A stretch of DNA of 64,000 nt from JANNOG01 sp050329415 (lineage in GTDB: Bacteria; Actinomycetota; Actinomycetes; Actinomycetales; JBBAYJ01), in contig JBHJOS010000015.1 in NCBI GenBank assembly GCA_050329415.1, positions 97,727 through 161,726 of the forward strand. Direction: 5' to 3'. The notes beneath the pieces are model-generated. The model had not been told where the DNA came from and ran no database searches. It worked only from the letters and a program-made list of their open reading frames with translations. The position numbers and the translations under genes were made by a program. Positions 42,526 through 51,547 of this stretch are shown here, one piece after another. Every line of letters begins with the position of its first letter. Position 1 is the stretch's first letter.

Positions 42526-42571
42526 TCCACCCGGATGCCGCGATATCCCCTCCGATCCGCCGATGGCCGCC

Positions 42572-42577
42572 TACAGT
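42572..42577 (+). promoter_or_regulatory. -10 element upstream of the aminotransferase
   Basis: TACAGT, 8 nt before GTG 42586; near-leaderless spacing. Confidence 0.4.
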
Positions 42578-42585
42578 CACGTCCC

Positions 42586-43674
42586 GTGTCCGGGCACTTG
42601 CGTCACGTGCGTCCTGCTCTGGCCCACATCCCCCAGTACATCCCCGGGAGGGTCGTCGGTGGCGACGGGCCGACCCACAAGCTCTCGAGCAACGAGAATC
42701 CGTATTCGCCGGTCCCCGCTGTCAGGCGGGCCGCCGCGGCTGCGCTCGAGTCGAGCAACCGCTACCCGGACCTGGCGGCCACCGCCCTGGTGACGGCGAT
42801 CGCGGACTTCGTGGGCGTGGCGCCGGACCGAGTGGTGGTCGGCACCGGGAGCGTGGGGGTGCTCGCCCAGGTGCTCCAGGCCACGTGCGAGCCGGGGGAC
42901 GAGGTGGTGTCGGCCTGGCGCTCGTTCGAGGCGTATCCCATCGCGGCCCGAGTGGCCGGGGCCCGCCTCGTGCCTGTGCCGCTCACCGCCGACGGACGGC
43001 ACGATCTGGCGGAGATGGCGCGGGCCGTCACCGACCGCACCCGGCTGGTTCTGGTGTGCACGCCGAACAACCCGACCGGCCCGGCCGTCCACGGCCAGGA
43101 GGTGCTGGACCTCCTGGCCGTGGTGGCCGGCCGCTGCCCGGTCGTTCTGGACGAGGCCTACGTCGAGTTCGTCCGCGATCCCCGGGCCGTGGACGCCCTG
43201 GCCCTCGCCGCGGCCCGGGACGACGTCGTCGTGCTGCGCACGTTCTCGAAGGCCCACGGCCTGGCGTCGCTGCGGGTCGGCTACGGCGTCACCGGCCCGG
43301 CGATCGCCGACGCCATGCGCGCCACGGCAGTCCCGTTCGGTGTGTCCGCCGTGGCCCAGGCAGCCGCGCTCGCCGCGCTGGAGGCCTGGGACGAGGTCGC
43401 CGCCCAGGTGGCCCTCATCATCGCCGAGCGGGCGCGGGTGGCCGCCGGTCTGGCCGGGGCCGGCTGGCGGATCCCCGAGCCGCAGGGGAACTTCGTGTGG
43501 CTTCCCGTCGGGGACGCGACCGACGACCTCGTGACTGCCTTCGCCGACCAGGGAATCGCGGTGCGCGGCTTCTCGGGCGAGGGCGTGCGGGTCAGCATCG
43601 GCGAGCCCGCGGCGAACGACCTCGTCCTCGAGATCCTCCGGAACCTGCGCTGGGCGGGGGTGCGTGGTGCCTAG
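42586..43674 (+). CDS. pat: aromatic amino acid / histidinol-phosphate-type aminotransferase
   Basis: A 362-residue fold-type I PLP enzyme of the HisC/Pat group. K-L-S-S-N-E-N-P at about 26-33, T-P-N-N-P-T-G near 160, L-D-E-A-Y-V-E-F near 190, and F-S-K-A-H-G-L-A-S-L-R-V-G-Y with the PLP lysine near 222 are all present. Position and form resemble the mycobacterial HisC2/Pat aromatic transaminase (Rv3772) more than a his-operon HisC, since no other his gene is near. GTG 42586 is used. The next gene overlaps it by 11 bp. Confidence 0.88.
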   Translation: MSGHLRHVRPALAHIPQYIPGRVVGGDGPTHKLSSNENPYSPVPAVRRAAAAALESSNRYPDLAATALVTAIADFVGVAPDRVVVGTGSVGVLAQVLQATCEPGDEVVSAWRSFEAYPIAARVAGARLVPVPLTADGRHDLAEMARAVTDRTRLVLVCTPNNPTGPAVHGQEVLDLLAVVAGRCPVVLDEAYVEFVRDPRAVDALALAAARDDVVVLRTFSKAHGLASLRVGYGVTGPAIADAMRATAVPFGVSAVAQAAALAALEAWDEVAAQVALIIAERARVAAGLAGAGWRIPEPQGNFVWLPVGDATDDLVTAFADQGIAVRGFSGEGVRVSIGEPAANDLVLEILRNLRWAGVRGA

Positions 43675-44542
43675 GCCGTTGCCGTTGCCGTTGCCGGTGG
43701 CGGCCCTGGCGGTGGCGATCGTCGGCCTGGTCGGCGTCGCCACCGTGGGGGTCGTCGGGTGGACCCGCTACGCCGGGGACGCGACCGACCCCCGGCTCGG
43801 TCCGCTGACTTCGCCGCAACCGGTCGCTGTGCCGGCCATCCCCGGCGCCGCCGGCGCCACGCCGTCCGGCGCGAGCCCGTCCCCTGACGATGATGCCGTC
43901 GGCCCGACCGGCGAGAGGGTCACCGCACTGCCCACGGCACCTGTCGCGTCGACACACCCCGGTGCAGCCACCCGCTCGGCGGCTCGGCGCCCCGCCGCGG
44001 CCGCCCGTCCGACGTCGCACGTGCTTCGGACCGATCCGCCGCGACTCGCCGCCGCGTCCCTTGACGAACCGTGCCCCTCGCCGCCCCCGGTGTCGGCCCC
44101 CGCCCCCTCGATGCCCACGACGGCACCCCCGACCCCTCTCACCTCGACCTCGACGCCAGCCCCACGACCGGGCCGACCGGAGCGGCCTCATCCGACCGTC
44201 ACGCTTCCGCGATCCACCCCGTCATCGCCGACTGGGCCGACTGGGCCGACGGAGCCGACCGGGCCGACCGGGCCGACGGAGCCGACCGGGCCGACCGGGC
44301 CGACCGGGCCGACCGGGCCGACCGGGCCGACCGGGCCGACGCAGCCGACCGCCGAGCGCGAACCCGAACCAGGCCCACCCGATCTGAGCCCGGAGCCGGA
44401 CGGAGCGGCCACGGTTCCTGCGGACCCCACTCCTGCGGACCCCACTCCTGTCGACCCCGGCACGCCGGGGCTCGTGCCCGGGTCCCCGGGGCCCCGCCGG
44501 GACGCCCGTCACCGCCGACGGGCCGTCCCGGCGGACGGGTGA
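43664..44542 (+). CDS. membrane-anchored collagen-like repeat protein
   Basis: A 292-residue protein. An N-terminal transmembrane helix (residues 9-32) is followed by an extracytoplasmic Pro/Ser/Thr/Ala-rich region. Residues 189-229 are PTG/PTE/PTQ triplets, which place Gly or another residue at every third position, as in collagen-like G-P-T. A Pro-rich stretch and basic end follow. No enzymatic domain is visible. Similar short repeats form wall-spanning stalks in Gram-positive bacteria; function is unknown. GTG 43664 lies within the end of pat. Confidence 0.7.
   Translation: MVPRPLPLPLPVAALAVAIVGLVGVATVGVVGWTRYAGDATDPRLGPLTSPQPVAVPAIPGAAGATPSGASPSPDDDAVGPTGERVTALPTAPVASTHPGAATRSAARRPAAAARPTSHVLRTDPPRLAAASLDEPCPSPPPVSAPAPSMPTTAPPTPLTSTSTPAPRPGRPERPHPTVTLPRSTPSSPTGPTGPTEPTGPTGPTEPTGPTGPTGPTGPTGPTGPTQPTAEREPEPGPPDLSPEPDGAATVPADPTPADPTPVDPGTPGLVPGSPGPRRDARHRRRAVPADG
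44228..44350 (+). repeat. 9-bp tandem repeat coding PTG/PTE/PTQ triplets
   Basis: Thirteen 9-bp units plus a partial, mostly CCGACCGGG, in frame with the surface protein. Near-identity of units suggests slippage and length variation between strains. Confidence 0.85.
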
Positions 44543-44648
44543 CCGGACCCGGCGACCCATGCGACATCGGCATCCGACGGCGCCGGGCTATCGTCTGGCG
44601 AAGTGTGCGCGGGCTGCCGAGGCCCGCGACGTCCCACGGGAGGCGCCC

Positions 44649-45824
44649 ATGGGCCAGCCCGCCGGCAGCGCGGAGGCTCCCTCGCAAGCGGGGGGCACCC
44701 CCGCCGACCTCGTTCGTCTCCTGAGCCCGGAGGGCGACCGCGCCACCGAGGGCCAGTTCGCCTCCCTCGTGGCCGACGTCGGGGTGGACGGGATGCGCGA
44801 CCGCTACCGCGACCTCGTCCTCTGCCGCAGGTTCGACGACGAGGCGACGGCACTGCAGCGCCAGGGGGAGCTGGGGCTCTGGGCGTCGATGCGTGGGCAG
44901 GAGGGGGCCCAGATCGGCAGCGGTCGTGCCCTCTGCCCGCAGGACCACGTGTTCCCGACCTACCGGGAGCACGCCGTCGCCTACCTCCGCGGCGTCCCCT
45001 TCGAGGCCATCCTGTCCCTGTACCGAGGCTGTGACTACGGCGCCTGGCGGCCCGCCGACCACGGCTTCTCCCTCTACACGCTGGTCATCGGGGCGCACTC
45101 GCTGCACGCTGCCGGGTTCGCCATGGGCGTCCAGCGGGACGGCGCGGTCGGCACCGGCGACCCGGAGCGGGACACCGCGGTCGTCGCCTATGTCGGCGAC
45201 GGTGCCATGTCCCAGGGAGACGTCAACGAGACGCTCGTCTTCGCGGCCAGCTTCCAGGCCCCGCTCGTGATGTTCTGCCAGAACAACCAGTGGGCGATCT
45301 CCGTGCCGGCGTCGCGGCAGTCGCGCATCCCTCTTTACCGGCGGGCGGACGGGTTCGGCGTCCCCGGGATCCGGGTCGACGGCAACGACGTGCTGGCGGT
45401 CGAGGCGGTGACCCGGTCCGCGCTCGACCGAGCCCGTTCCGGCGGCGGTCCCACCCTGGTCGAGGCGTTCACGTACCGAATGGCGGCCCACACCACCTCC
45501 GACGACGCCGGGCGCTACCGCCCGGACCACGAGCGCGAGCACTGGGCCCGCCTCGACCCGATTCTGCGAGTCCGGACCTGGCTGGAGTTCCAGGGCGCCG
45601 CTGACCCGGACTGGCTCGCCGCGGTCGAATCCGAGGCAGGGGACCTGGCCTCCGATGTCCGCCGGCGCTGCCGGGAACTGGCCGATCCCTCGGGGGAGTG
45701 GATGTTCGACCACGTGTACGGGGCGTCTCACGACCCGCTCGACGCCGAGCGTCGAGCCTTCCGGAACTACCGGGACGGCACCCCGGATCCCGCCGTGCTG
45801 GAGGCCCTCGGCGGTGCCCGGTGA
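44649..45824 (+). CDS. pdhA: 2-oxoacid dehydrogenase E1 component, alpha subunit
   Basis: A 391-residue ThDP-dependent E1alpha. The ThDP motif runs from G-D-G-A-M-S-Q-G-D-V-N-E near 190 to N-N-Q near 220. H-V-F-P-T-Y-R-E-H near 98 and Y-R-M-A-A-H-T-T-S-D-D near 275-285 are typical of the PDH/BCKDH heterotetrameric family. ATG 44649 with GGGAGG upstream. With the next two genes it forms the E1-E2 part of a branched-chain 2-oxoacid or pyruvate dehydrogenase. Which substrate is used cannot be told; actinobacterial clusters of this shape are usually branched-chain. Confidence 0.92.
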   Translation: MGQPAGSAEAPSQAGGTPADLVRLLSPEGDRATEGQFASLVADVGVDGMRDRYRDLVLCRRFDDEATALQRQGELGLWASMRGQEGAQIGSGRALCPQDHVFPTYREHAVAYLRGVPFEAILSLYRGCDYGAWRPADHGFSLYTLVIGAHSLHAAGFAMGVQRDGAVGTGDPERDTAVVAYVGDGAMSQGDVNETLVFAASFQAPLVMFCQNNQWAISVPASRQSRIPLYRRADGFGVPGIRVDGNDVLAVEAVTRSALDRARSGGGPTLVEAFTYRMAAHTTSDDAGRYRPDHEREHWARLDPILRVRTWLEFQGAADPDWLAAVESEAGDLASDVRRRCRELADPSGEWMFDHVYGASHDPLDAERRAFRNYRDGTPDPAVLEALGGAR

Positions 45825-46849
45825 CCGCATCGCCGCCTCGGATTGAGCGCCTCCCGCTGGCCAAGGCGCTCACAGCAGGACTGCGTGCCGCCCTCGAGGA
45901 CGACGCCCGAGTCATGATCATGGGAGAGGACGTCGGGATCCTCGGCGGGGTCTTCCGGGTCACCGACGGGCTGCTCAAGGACTTCGGCGAGGACCGGGTC
46001 GTCGACACCCCGCTCGCCGAGAGCGGCATCCTGGGAACCGCGATCGGGCTGGCCATGCGCGGGTACCGACCAGTCTGCGAGATCCAGTTCGACGGGTTCG
46101 TGTTCCCCGCCTTCAACCAGATCACGACCCAGCTCGCCAAGATCCGCTATCGCTCGCGCGGTGCTGTCACCGTTCCCCTCGTCATTCGCATCCCGTACGG
46201 CGGCGGCATCGGGGCGGTCGAGCACCACTCGGAGTCCCCCGAGGTCTATTTCGCCCACACTCCGGGGTTGCGGGTGGTGGCTCCCGCCACCCCCGCCGAT
46301 GCCTTCATCATGATCCAGCAGGCGATCGCCTCGCCAGACCCGGTCGTCTTTCTCGAGCCCAAGCGCCGGTACTGGGACAAGGCCGACGTCGATCTCGCGA
46401 TCCGACCTGAGACGGCCTCGTGGGGTCTCCACTCGTCCCGGATCGTGCGGCCCGGCACCGACGTCACGGTCGTGGCCCACGGTGCGATGGTCCACACCGT
46501 GCTGGCCGCCGCGGCGGCGGCGGTCGAGGAGTCCACGGCCGACGGCACGGCCGGCGCCGACATCGAGGTCATCGACCTCCGCTCGCTGGCCCCACTGGAC
46601 CTCGACCCTGTCGTCGCGAGCGTTCGCCGGACCGGACGGCTGGTCGTCGCGCACGAGGCGCCGTTGCCGCACGGGCTCGGTGCCGAGGTCGCCGCCCGGA
46701 TCCAGGAGGAGTGCTTCCACCTCCTCGAGGCGCCGGTGATCCGGGTCGGCGGCTGGGCCACGCCGTACCCGCCCAGCCGCCTGGAGTCGCAGTACCTGCC
46801 CGACGCCCACCGCGTGCTCGACGCCGTCGACCGCGCGCTGGCGTACTGA
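45821..46849 (+). CDS. pdhB: 2-oxoacid dehydrogenase E1 component, beta subunit
   Basis: A 342-residue E1beta. G-E-D-V-G at about 35-39, D-T-P-L-A-E-S-G-I near 60, Q-F-D-G-F near 85, and R-I-P-Y-G-G-G-I near 120 follow the family. GTG 45821 overlaps the pdhA stop by 4 bp, ensuring equal expression of the two subunits. Confidence 0.93.
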   Translation: MTASPPRIERLPLAKALTAGLRAALEDDARVMIMGEDVGILGGVFRVTDGLLKDFGEDRVVDTPLAESGILGTAIGLAMRGYRPVCEIQFDGFVFPAFNQITTQLAKIRYRSRGAVTVPLVIRIPYGGGIGAVEHHSESPEVYFAHTPGLRVVAPATPADAFIMIQQAIASPDPVVFLEPKRRYWDKADVDLAIRPETASWGLHSSRIVRPGTDVTVVAHGAMVHTVLAAAAAAVEESTADGTAGADIEVIDLRSLAPLDLDPVVASVRRTGRLVVAHEAPLPHGLGAEVAARIQEECFHLLEAPVIRVGGWATPYPPSRLESQYLPDAHRVLDAVDRALAY

Positions 46850-46863
46850 CCACAGGAGACGCG

Positions 46864-48330
46864 ATGGCCACCAGCACGGCGCACGAGTTCCGTCTTCCCG
46901 ACGCCGGCGAGGGGTTGACCGAGGCCGAGATCGTGGCCTGGCGAGTCGCACCCGGCGACCGGGTGGAGGTCAACGACATCGTCGTCGAGATCGAGACGGC
47001 CAAGGCCGTCGTCGAGCTCCCGTCGCCCCACGCCGGAACCGTGTCCGCGCTGCTCGTCGCGGAGGGGGAGACCGTGCCGGTGGGGACGCCGATCATGGTG
47101 GTCAGCGGGGCCGGTCCCGATGTCCCCGCCGACACTCCAGGGGGCGGCGGGCCGGCCAGGGAGGCTTCCCCTCCGCCGCCCGGCCTTCCGGTGGAACCGG
47201 GGCCGGGAACGCCGACGGAGGGCGGCGCCCCGGTCGTCGGGGCCCCCACCGACGCGGTCCCCCACACCGGCCGCGCGGACGGGATCGACGACGCCAGTGG
47301 CCCCGTTCTCGTCGGGTACGGCACCGTGCACGTCGACGACCTCGGAGGACGACGGCGGCGCTACGGCCGGCACCCTGGCCGGCCGCCGGGCGACCCGCAG
47401 GAGCGGCCCGTCCGATCCGGCCCGGCCGTCGCGAAGCCGCCGGTGCGCCGGCTCGCCCGGGACCTCGGGATCGATCTCGGTGCCGTCCGGGGGACCGGGC
47501 CCGCCGGCGCCGTCACCCGGGAGGACGTCCTGGCCGGGCACGCCCGACCCGGCTCGGCTCCGGGCGGCCGCCCTGGGTCGGACCCGTCCGGCCGGGTCCG
47601 GCTGGTCACCCCGCCCGTCGTCCCGCAGCCCGGGGACGTCCGGCTGCCGGTGCGCGGCGTCCGCCGCGCCACCGCCGACGCCATGGCCCTGTCCGCCTTC
47701 ACGGCCCCGCACGTGACGGAATGGGTCCAGGTCGACGTCACGCCGACCATGGAGTTCGTCCGGCGAATGCGCGAGGACAAGGAGTTCGTCGGGCTGCGGG
47801 TGTCACCGCTGCTCGTCGTCGCCAAGGCGGTATGCCTCGCGGCGCGCCGCAACCCGGGGGTGAACGCCACCTGGGACGAGGAGAACCTGGAGATCGTCCA
47901 GCGGGAGCGGGTGCACCTGGGCATCGCGGCGGCCACCCCCCGCGGGCTCGTCGTCCCGGTGATCCACGGTGCCGATCTCATGCACATGCCGCAGCTCGCC
48001 CAGGAGCTGACCGACATCGTCGCCACCGCCCGTGAGGGTCGGCTCCAGCCGGCGCAGATGACCGGCGGCACCCTCACCATTACCAACGTCGGAGTCTTCG
48101 GCGTCGACGGGGGGACGCCGATCCTGCCGCCCGGGCAGGCGGCGATCCTCACCATGGGCCAGATCCGGCAGCTGCCGTGGGTGGTCGACGGTGCCGTGGT
48201 CCCACGCGACGTCGCCACCCTGTCGGTGTCGTTCGACCACCGACTGGTGGACGGCGAGCTCGGCAGCGCCTTCCTCACCGACGTCGCCGCCGTGCTGGCG
48301 GACCCGGGTCGGGGTCTCATCTGGGCTTAG
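46864..48330 (+). CDS. pdhC: 2-oxoacid dehydrogenase E2 component (dihydrolipoyl acyltransferase)
   Basis: A 488-residue E2 with a single lipoyl domain (1-80; lipoyl Lys47 in E-T-A-K-A-V-V-E-L), a Pro/Gly-rich linker, a peripheral-subunit-binding domain (about 185-220: P-P-V-R-R-L-A-R-D-L-G-I-D-L) and the catalytic domain with D-H-R-L-V-D-G (His459, Asp463). ATG 46864 has CAGGAGA at 4-5 nt. No lipoamide dehydrogenase gene is adjacent, so E3 is supplied elsewhere. Confidence 0.95.
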   Translation: MATSTAHEFRLPDAGEGLTEAEIVAWRVAPGDRVEVNDIVVEIETAKAVVELPSPHAGTVSALLVAEGETVPVGTPIMVVSGAGPDVPADTPGGGGPAREASPPPPGLPVEPGPGTPTEGGAPVVGAPTDAVPHTGRADGIDDASGPVLVGYGTVHVDDLGGRRRRYGRHPGRPPGDPQERPVRSGPAVAKPPVRRLARDLGIDLGAVRGTGPAGAVTREDVLAGHARPGSAPGGRPGSDPSGRVRLVTPPVVPQPGDVRLPVRGVRRATADAMALSAFTAPHVTEWVQVDVTPTMEFVRRMREDKEFVGLRVSPLLVVAKAVCLAARRNPGVNATWDEENLEIVQRERVHLGIAAATPRGLVVPVIHGADLMHMPQLAQELTDIVATAREGRLQPAQMTGGTLTITNVGVFGVDGGTPILPPGQAAILTMGQIRQLPWVVDGAVVPRDVATLSVSFDHRLVDGELGSAFLTDVAAVLADPGRGLIWA

Positions 48331-48381
48331 GTCCCGTGACCGGGACCTGTCGCTGAGGCCTGCCGATCATGGGCCCTGGGC

Positions 48382-48462
48382 GCGTGTTCGTCGGTGAAGG
48401 CCGTGCGAGTTCGTCGGTAGAATCCGTGCGTGTTCGTCGGTGAAGGCCGTGCGAGTTCGTCG
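48382..48462 (+). repeat. 35-bp direct repeat before the DUF4143 ATPase
   Basis: Two perfect 35-bp copies at 48382-48416 and 48428-48462 (period 46 bp), separated by a segment carrying a -10 element. The second copy is part of a short leaderless reading frame. Confidence 0.85.
48418..48423 (+). promoter_or_regulatory. -10 element of a leaderless micro-ORF
   Basis: TAGAAT, the closest match to TATAAT among the leaderless -10 candidates listed here, 6 nt before GTG 48430. Confidence 0.55.
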
Positions 48463-48483
48463 ATCGCCAGGAGGGCGCAGTGA
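48430..48483 (+). CDS. probable 17-residue leader peptide coupled to the DUF4143 ATPase
   Basis: GTG 48430 begins a 17-codon frame that ends in TGA at 48481-48483, overlapping the GTG start of the ATPase by 4 bp. AGGAGG at 48469-48474 lies within the micro-ORF and serves the downstream start. The TAGAAT -10 at leaderless distance supports transcription beginning at this GTG. Too short for domain recognition; it is rich in Arg and Ser. Real translation and a coupling or attenuation role are inferred from layout only. Confidence 0.5.
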   Translation: MFVGEGRASSSIARRAQ

Positions 48484-49739
48484 CGCCGCGCGCCTACCTG
48501 CCCCGGGTCATCGACTTGCAGCTGGCGACTGACCTGCGGGCACTGGGCGCAGTCGTCGTCGAGGGGCCGCGCGCCTCCGGCAAGACCCGTACTGCGGAGC
48601 AGCACGCCGCGAGCGTGGTGCGCCTGGACGCCGACCCGCAGATGCTCACTGCTGCGCGCATCGATCCCTTCCTGGTCCTCGAGGGACCGACACCTCGCCT
48701 CATCGACGAGTGGCACCTGGTGCCCGGCGTCTGGAACGCCGTGCGTCGGGCCGTGGACGACCGGGGTGGTGTCGGCCACTTCATCCTCACCGGATCGGCG
48801 ATGCCCGTGTCGGACGACCGGCGCCACTCGGGCGCCGGTCGAATGGTGGTGACTCGGATGCGGACCATGAGTTCCCACGAGACAGGAGCCTCCACGGGAC
48901 GCGTCTCCCTGGCGGCCCTCTTCGGCGGCGAGCCGGCGAGAGCGTCGAGCGACCGGCGGGTGCCGGACTACGTGGACGACGTCGTCCGCGGCGGGTGGCC
49001 GGAACTCGTGGACGCGTCTCCTGACCGGGTTCGGCGCTTCCTGGACGGGTACCTGGATCTCGTCATCGAACGGGACGTCCCGGCGCTGGGCGGTCGGCGA
49101 GACCCGATCCGGCTCCGTCGCTTCCTCAGGGCGTACGCCGAGCTGACGGCGCATCCGGTCTCGCTCCGCTCACTGGTGGCCAGGGCGCTGGGAACCGACG
49201 CGCATGATCAGGCGACCCTGACGTGGCACACGGCCGACACCTACCTCGACATCGCGCAGCGCTTGATGATCGTTGAGGACGTTCCGATGTGGAGCACCCG
49301 GCTACGTTCCCGGGCGACCCTGACCGAGCTGCCCAAGCGCCATCTGAGCGACCCGGCGCTCGCCACCGCCCTCATGTCGACCGACGCGACCGGACTGCTC
49401 CGGGACCTCAACACCTTCGGTTTCCTGTTCGAGTCCCTGGTGACTCGCGACCTCAGGGTCTATGCCCAGGCCTCGGACGCCGCCGTCTTCCACTACCGGG
49501 AGCGGTCGGGTCACCTGGAGGTGGACCTTGTCGTCGAGCGTCGTGACGGTGCGTGGATCGGTGTGGAGGTGAAGCTGACCCCGGACGCCGTGGACGCCGC
49601 TGCCGCTTCGCTGCGCAGGCTCGCCGACACTCGCGTCGAGATGCCGCCGGCTGCCCTCGTGGTCGTGACGGCCGGTCCGTACGCCTACCGCCGCGAGGAC
49701 GGGGTGGACGTCGTCCCACTCGCGACGTTGGGGCCGTGA
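48480..49739 (+). CDS. DUF4143-type AAA ATPase
   Basis: A 419-residue protein. The N-terminal AAA_14 domain has V-V-E-G-P-R-A-S-G-K-T-R (residues 26-37; Walker A G-P-R-A-S-G-K-T) and L-I-D-E-W-H (Walker B near 76). The DUF4143 domain follows, with G-F-L-F-E-S-L near 320, H-L-E-V-D-L-V-V near 345 and V-E-V-K near 360, a PD-(D/E)xK-like nuclease fold signature. Such ATPases are widespread orphans; roles in defence or toxin-like systems have been suggested but are not established. Preceded by the repeat and micro-ORF, and overlapping the convergent DHA2 gene by 55 bp. Its neighbourhood shows no integrase. Confidence 0.85.
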   Translation: MTPRAYLPRVIDLQLATDLRALGAVVVEGPRASGKTRTAEQHAASVVRLDADPQMLTAARIDPFLVLEGPTPRLIDEWHLVPGVWNAVRRAVDDRGGVGHFILTGSAMPVSDDRRHSGAGRMVVTRMRTMSSHETGASTGRVSLAALFGGEPARASSDRRVPDYVDDVVRGGWPELVDASPDRVRRFLDGYLDLVIERDVPALGGRRDPIRLRRFLRAYAELTAHPVSLRSLVARALGTDAHDQATLTWHTADTYLDIAQRLMIVEDVPMWSTRLRSRATLTELPKRHLSDPALATALMSTDATGLLRDLNTFGFLFESLVTRDLRVYAQASDAAVFHYRERSGHLEVDLVVERRDGAWIGVEVKLTPDAVDAAAASLRRLADTRVEMPPAALVVVTAGPYAYRREDGVDVVPLATLGP

Positions 49740-51547
49740 GAACTGCCGGCATCGGAGTCCGGTGAACGGTCCCGATCGGGGTGCGCCACGGCCACACCCG
49801 GGGTCGAGTCCGGTGCCGAGGCGACTGTCGACGTCGTCACTGCTGTGGTGCCGTTCCCGCCGTCCCCGCCGTTGACCCGCTCGGACAGCGGCGACCCGGA
49901 CCGCAGCGGCAGTTCCGGCAGGAAGGCGATGACGACGAAGCCGACCAGCATGACGGCGGCCGACACCCAGAACACCAGGTCCATCGCCTCGCTGAAGCCC
50001 ACCCGGAACGGCTCCGCCAGCCGCGGGTCGAGCGCGGACAGGAACGAGGAGTCGTCCAGTACCGCCGAGCCGGACACCGGGTCCCCGGTCCCGCTCGCGG
50101 CCTCCGTCACCTGCCGGGCGACCTCGGCGTTCGCCGGGTTCGCCAGCACGCCCGGATCGGTCAGCGTGGCCCGGAAGCCCGGGTCCTCGCCAGCCCGGCC
50201 GAAGGCACCCGCGATCCGGTCGCCGGCGGCGCTGAACAGGACGGACAGGAACACCGCCGTGCCCAGGGTGCCGCCCATCTGTCGGGCGAAGGTGACCGTC
50301 GACGTGGCCACCCCGATGTCCGCCGCCGGAGCCGCGTTCTGGACCGCCAGGACGACCGGCTGCATGTTGCAGCCCAGCCCGACGCCGAACAGCGCCATCG
50401 ACAGGAAGCTCCACCACAGCGGGGTGTCGGCACCCACCTGGGCCAACAGCACGAGCGACACCACCATGAGGGCGGAGCCCACGATCGGGAAGGCCCGGTA
50501 GCGGCCCGTCCGCGAGATCACCTGGCCGGACACCAGCGCCGCGACCATGATCCCCGCGGTCAGCGGCAGCAGCGACAACCCCGCCTCGGTCGGGGTCTGC
50601 CCCTTGACGATCTGCAGGTAGAGCGGCAGCACCGCCAGCCCGCCGAACATCGCGGTCCCGACGATGAGGCTCGCGACGGACCCGACCGCCACCGTCCGGG
50701 ACCGGAACAGGCGCAACGGGACCAGCGCCTCGTCCCCCGCCCGGTGCTCGACCACGACGAACGAGACCAGCGCGGCGACGCTCAGCACGAGCAGGGCGAC
50801 GACCCCCGGCGAGCCCCAGCCCCAGTTGCGACCCTGCTCGGCGACGAGGAGCAGCGGGACGACCCCGGTCACCAGCAGCATCGCCCCGAGCACGTCGAGG
50901 CGGTGCGGGCGCCGGACGTGCGGGATGCGCAGGGTGAACCACACCAGCGCCAGCGCCACCAGCCCCACCGGCACGTTGACCAGGAAGACCCAGCGCCACC
51001 CCGTGATCCCGAGGATGCTGTCCGCCCCCGCAAGGAAGCCCCCGACCAGCGGCCCCAGGACGCTCGAGGTGCCGAAGACCGCGATGAACAGGCCCTGGTA
51101 CCGGGCGCGCTCGCGAGGCGGCACGAGGTCGCCGATGATGGCCAGCGCGAGGGTGAACAGTCCGCCCGCACCCAGACCCTGCACGGCCCGGTAGACCGCA
51201 AGCTCGTACATCGACGTCGACAGCGTGCACAGCACCGACCCGGCGACGAACACGGTGATCGCGACCAGGTACAGGTTCTTCCGGCCGTAGAGGTCGCCGA
51301 GCTTGCCGTACAGCGGCGTCGTCACGGTGGCCGTGACCAGGTACGCGGTCGTTGCCCAGGCCTGCAGCTGCAGGCCCTGCAGATCGTCGGCGATGGTGCG
51401 CAGCGAGGTCGCGACGATGGTCTGGTCCAGAGCGGCCAGGAAGATGCCCGCCAGCAGCCCGACGATGATCGCCCAGACCCGGGCCGGGCTCGGCAGCCCC
51501 GGGTCCGGCCGGTCGTTGGCGGGCGGGACGGACGTCGGTGCACTCAC
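49685..51547 (-). CDS. DHA2-family multidrug efflux MFS transporter (EmrB/QacA)
   Basis: A 620-residue 14-helix drug/H+ antiporter. L-D-Q-T-I-V-A-T-S-L at about 41-50 (motif D1), L-G-D-L-Y-G-R-K (motif A near 85), and G-P-L-V-G-G-F-L (motif C near 160) are intact. An extracytoplasmic loop of about 75 residues lies before the last helix. The C-terminal 50 residues are hydrophilic. GTG 51547 overlaps the marR stop by 4 bp, so regulator and pump are in one operon. Confidence 0.93.
   Translation of the reverse strand: MSAPTSVPPANDRPDPGLPSPARVWAIIVGLLAGIFLAALDQTIVATSLRTIADDLQGLQLQAWATTAYLVTATVTTPLYGKLGDLYGRKNLYLVAITVFVAGSVLCTLSTSMYELAVYRAVQGLGAGGLFTLALAIIGDLVPPRERARYQGLFIAVFGTSSVLGPLVGGFLAGADSILGITGWRWVFLVNVPVGLVALALVWFTLRIPHVRRPHRLDVLGAMLLVTGVVPLLLVAEQGRNWGWGSPGVVALLVLSVAALVSFVVVEHRAGDEALVPLRLFRSRTVAVGSVASLIVGTAMFGGLAVLPLYLQIVKGQTPTEAGLSLLPLTAGIMVAALVSGQVISRTGRYRAFPIVGSALMVVSLVLLAQVGADTPLWWSFLSMALFGVGLGCNMQPVVLAVQNAAPAADIGVATSTVTFARQMGGTLGTAVFLSVLFSAAGDRIAGAFGRAGEDPGFRATLTDPGVLANPANAEVARQVTEAASGTGDPVSGSAVLDDSSFLSALDPRLAEPFRVGFSEAMDLVFWVSAAVMLVGFVVIAFLPELPLRSGSPLSERVNGGDGGNGTTAVTTSTVASAPDSTPGVAVAHPDRDRSPDSDAGSSHGPNVASGTTSTPSSRR

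Noticed and set aside
44228..44350. CRISPR-like array
   Set aside because: Nine-bp units with no spacers, in frame with a protein; this is a coding microsatellite.
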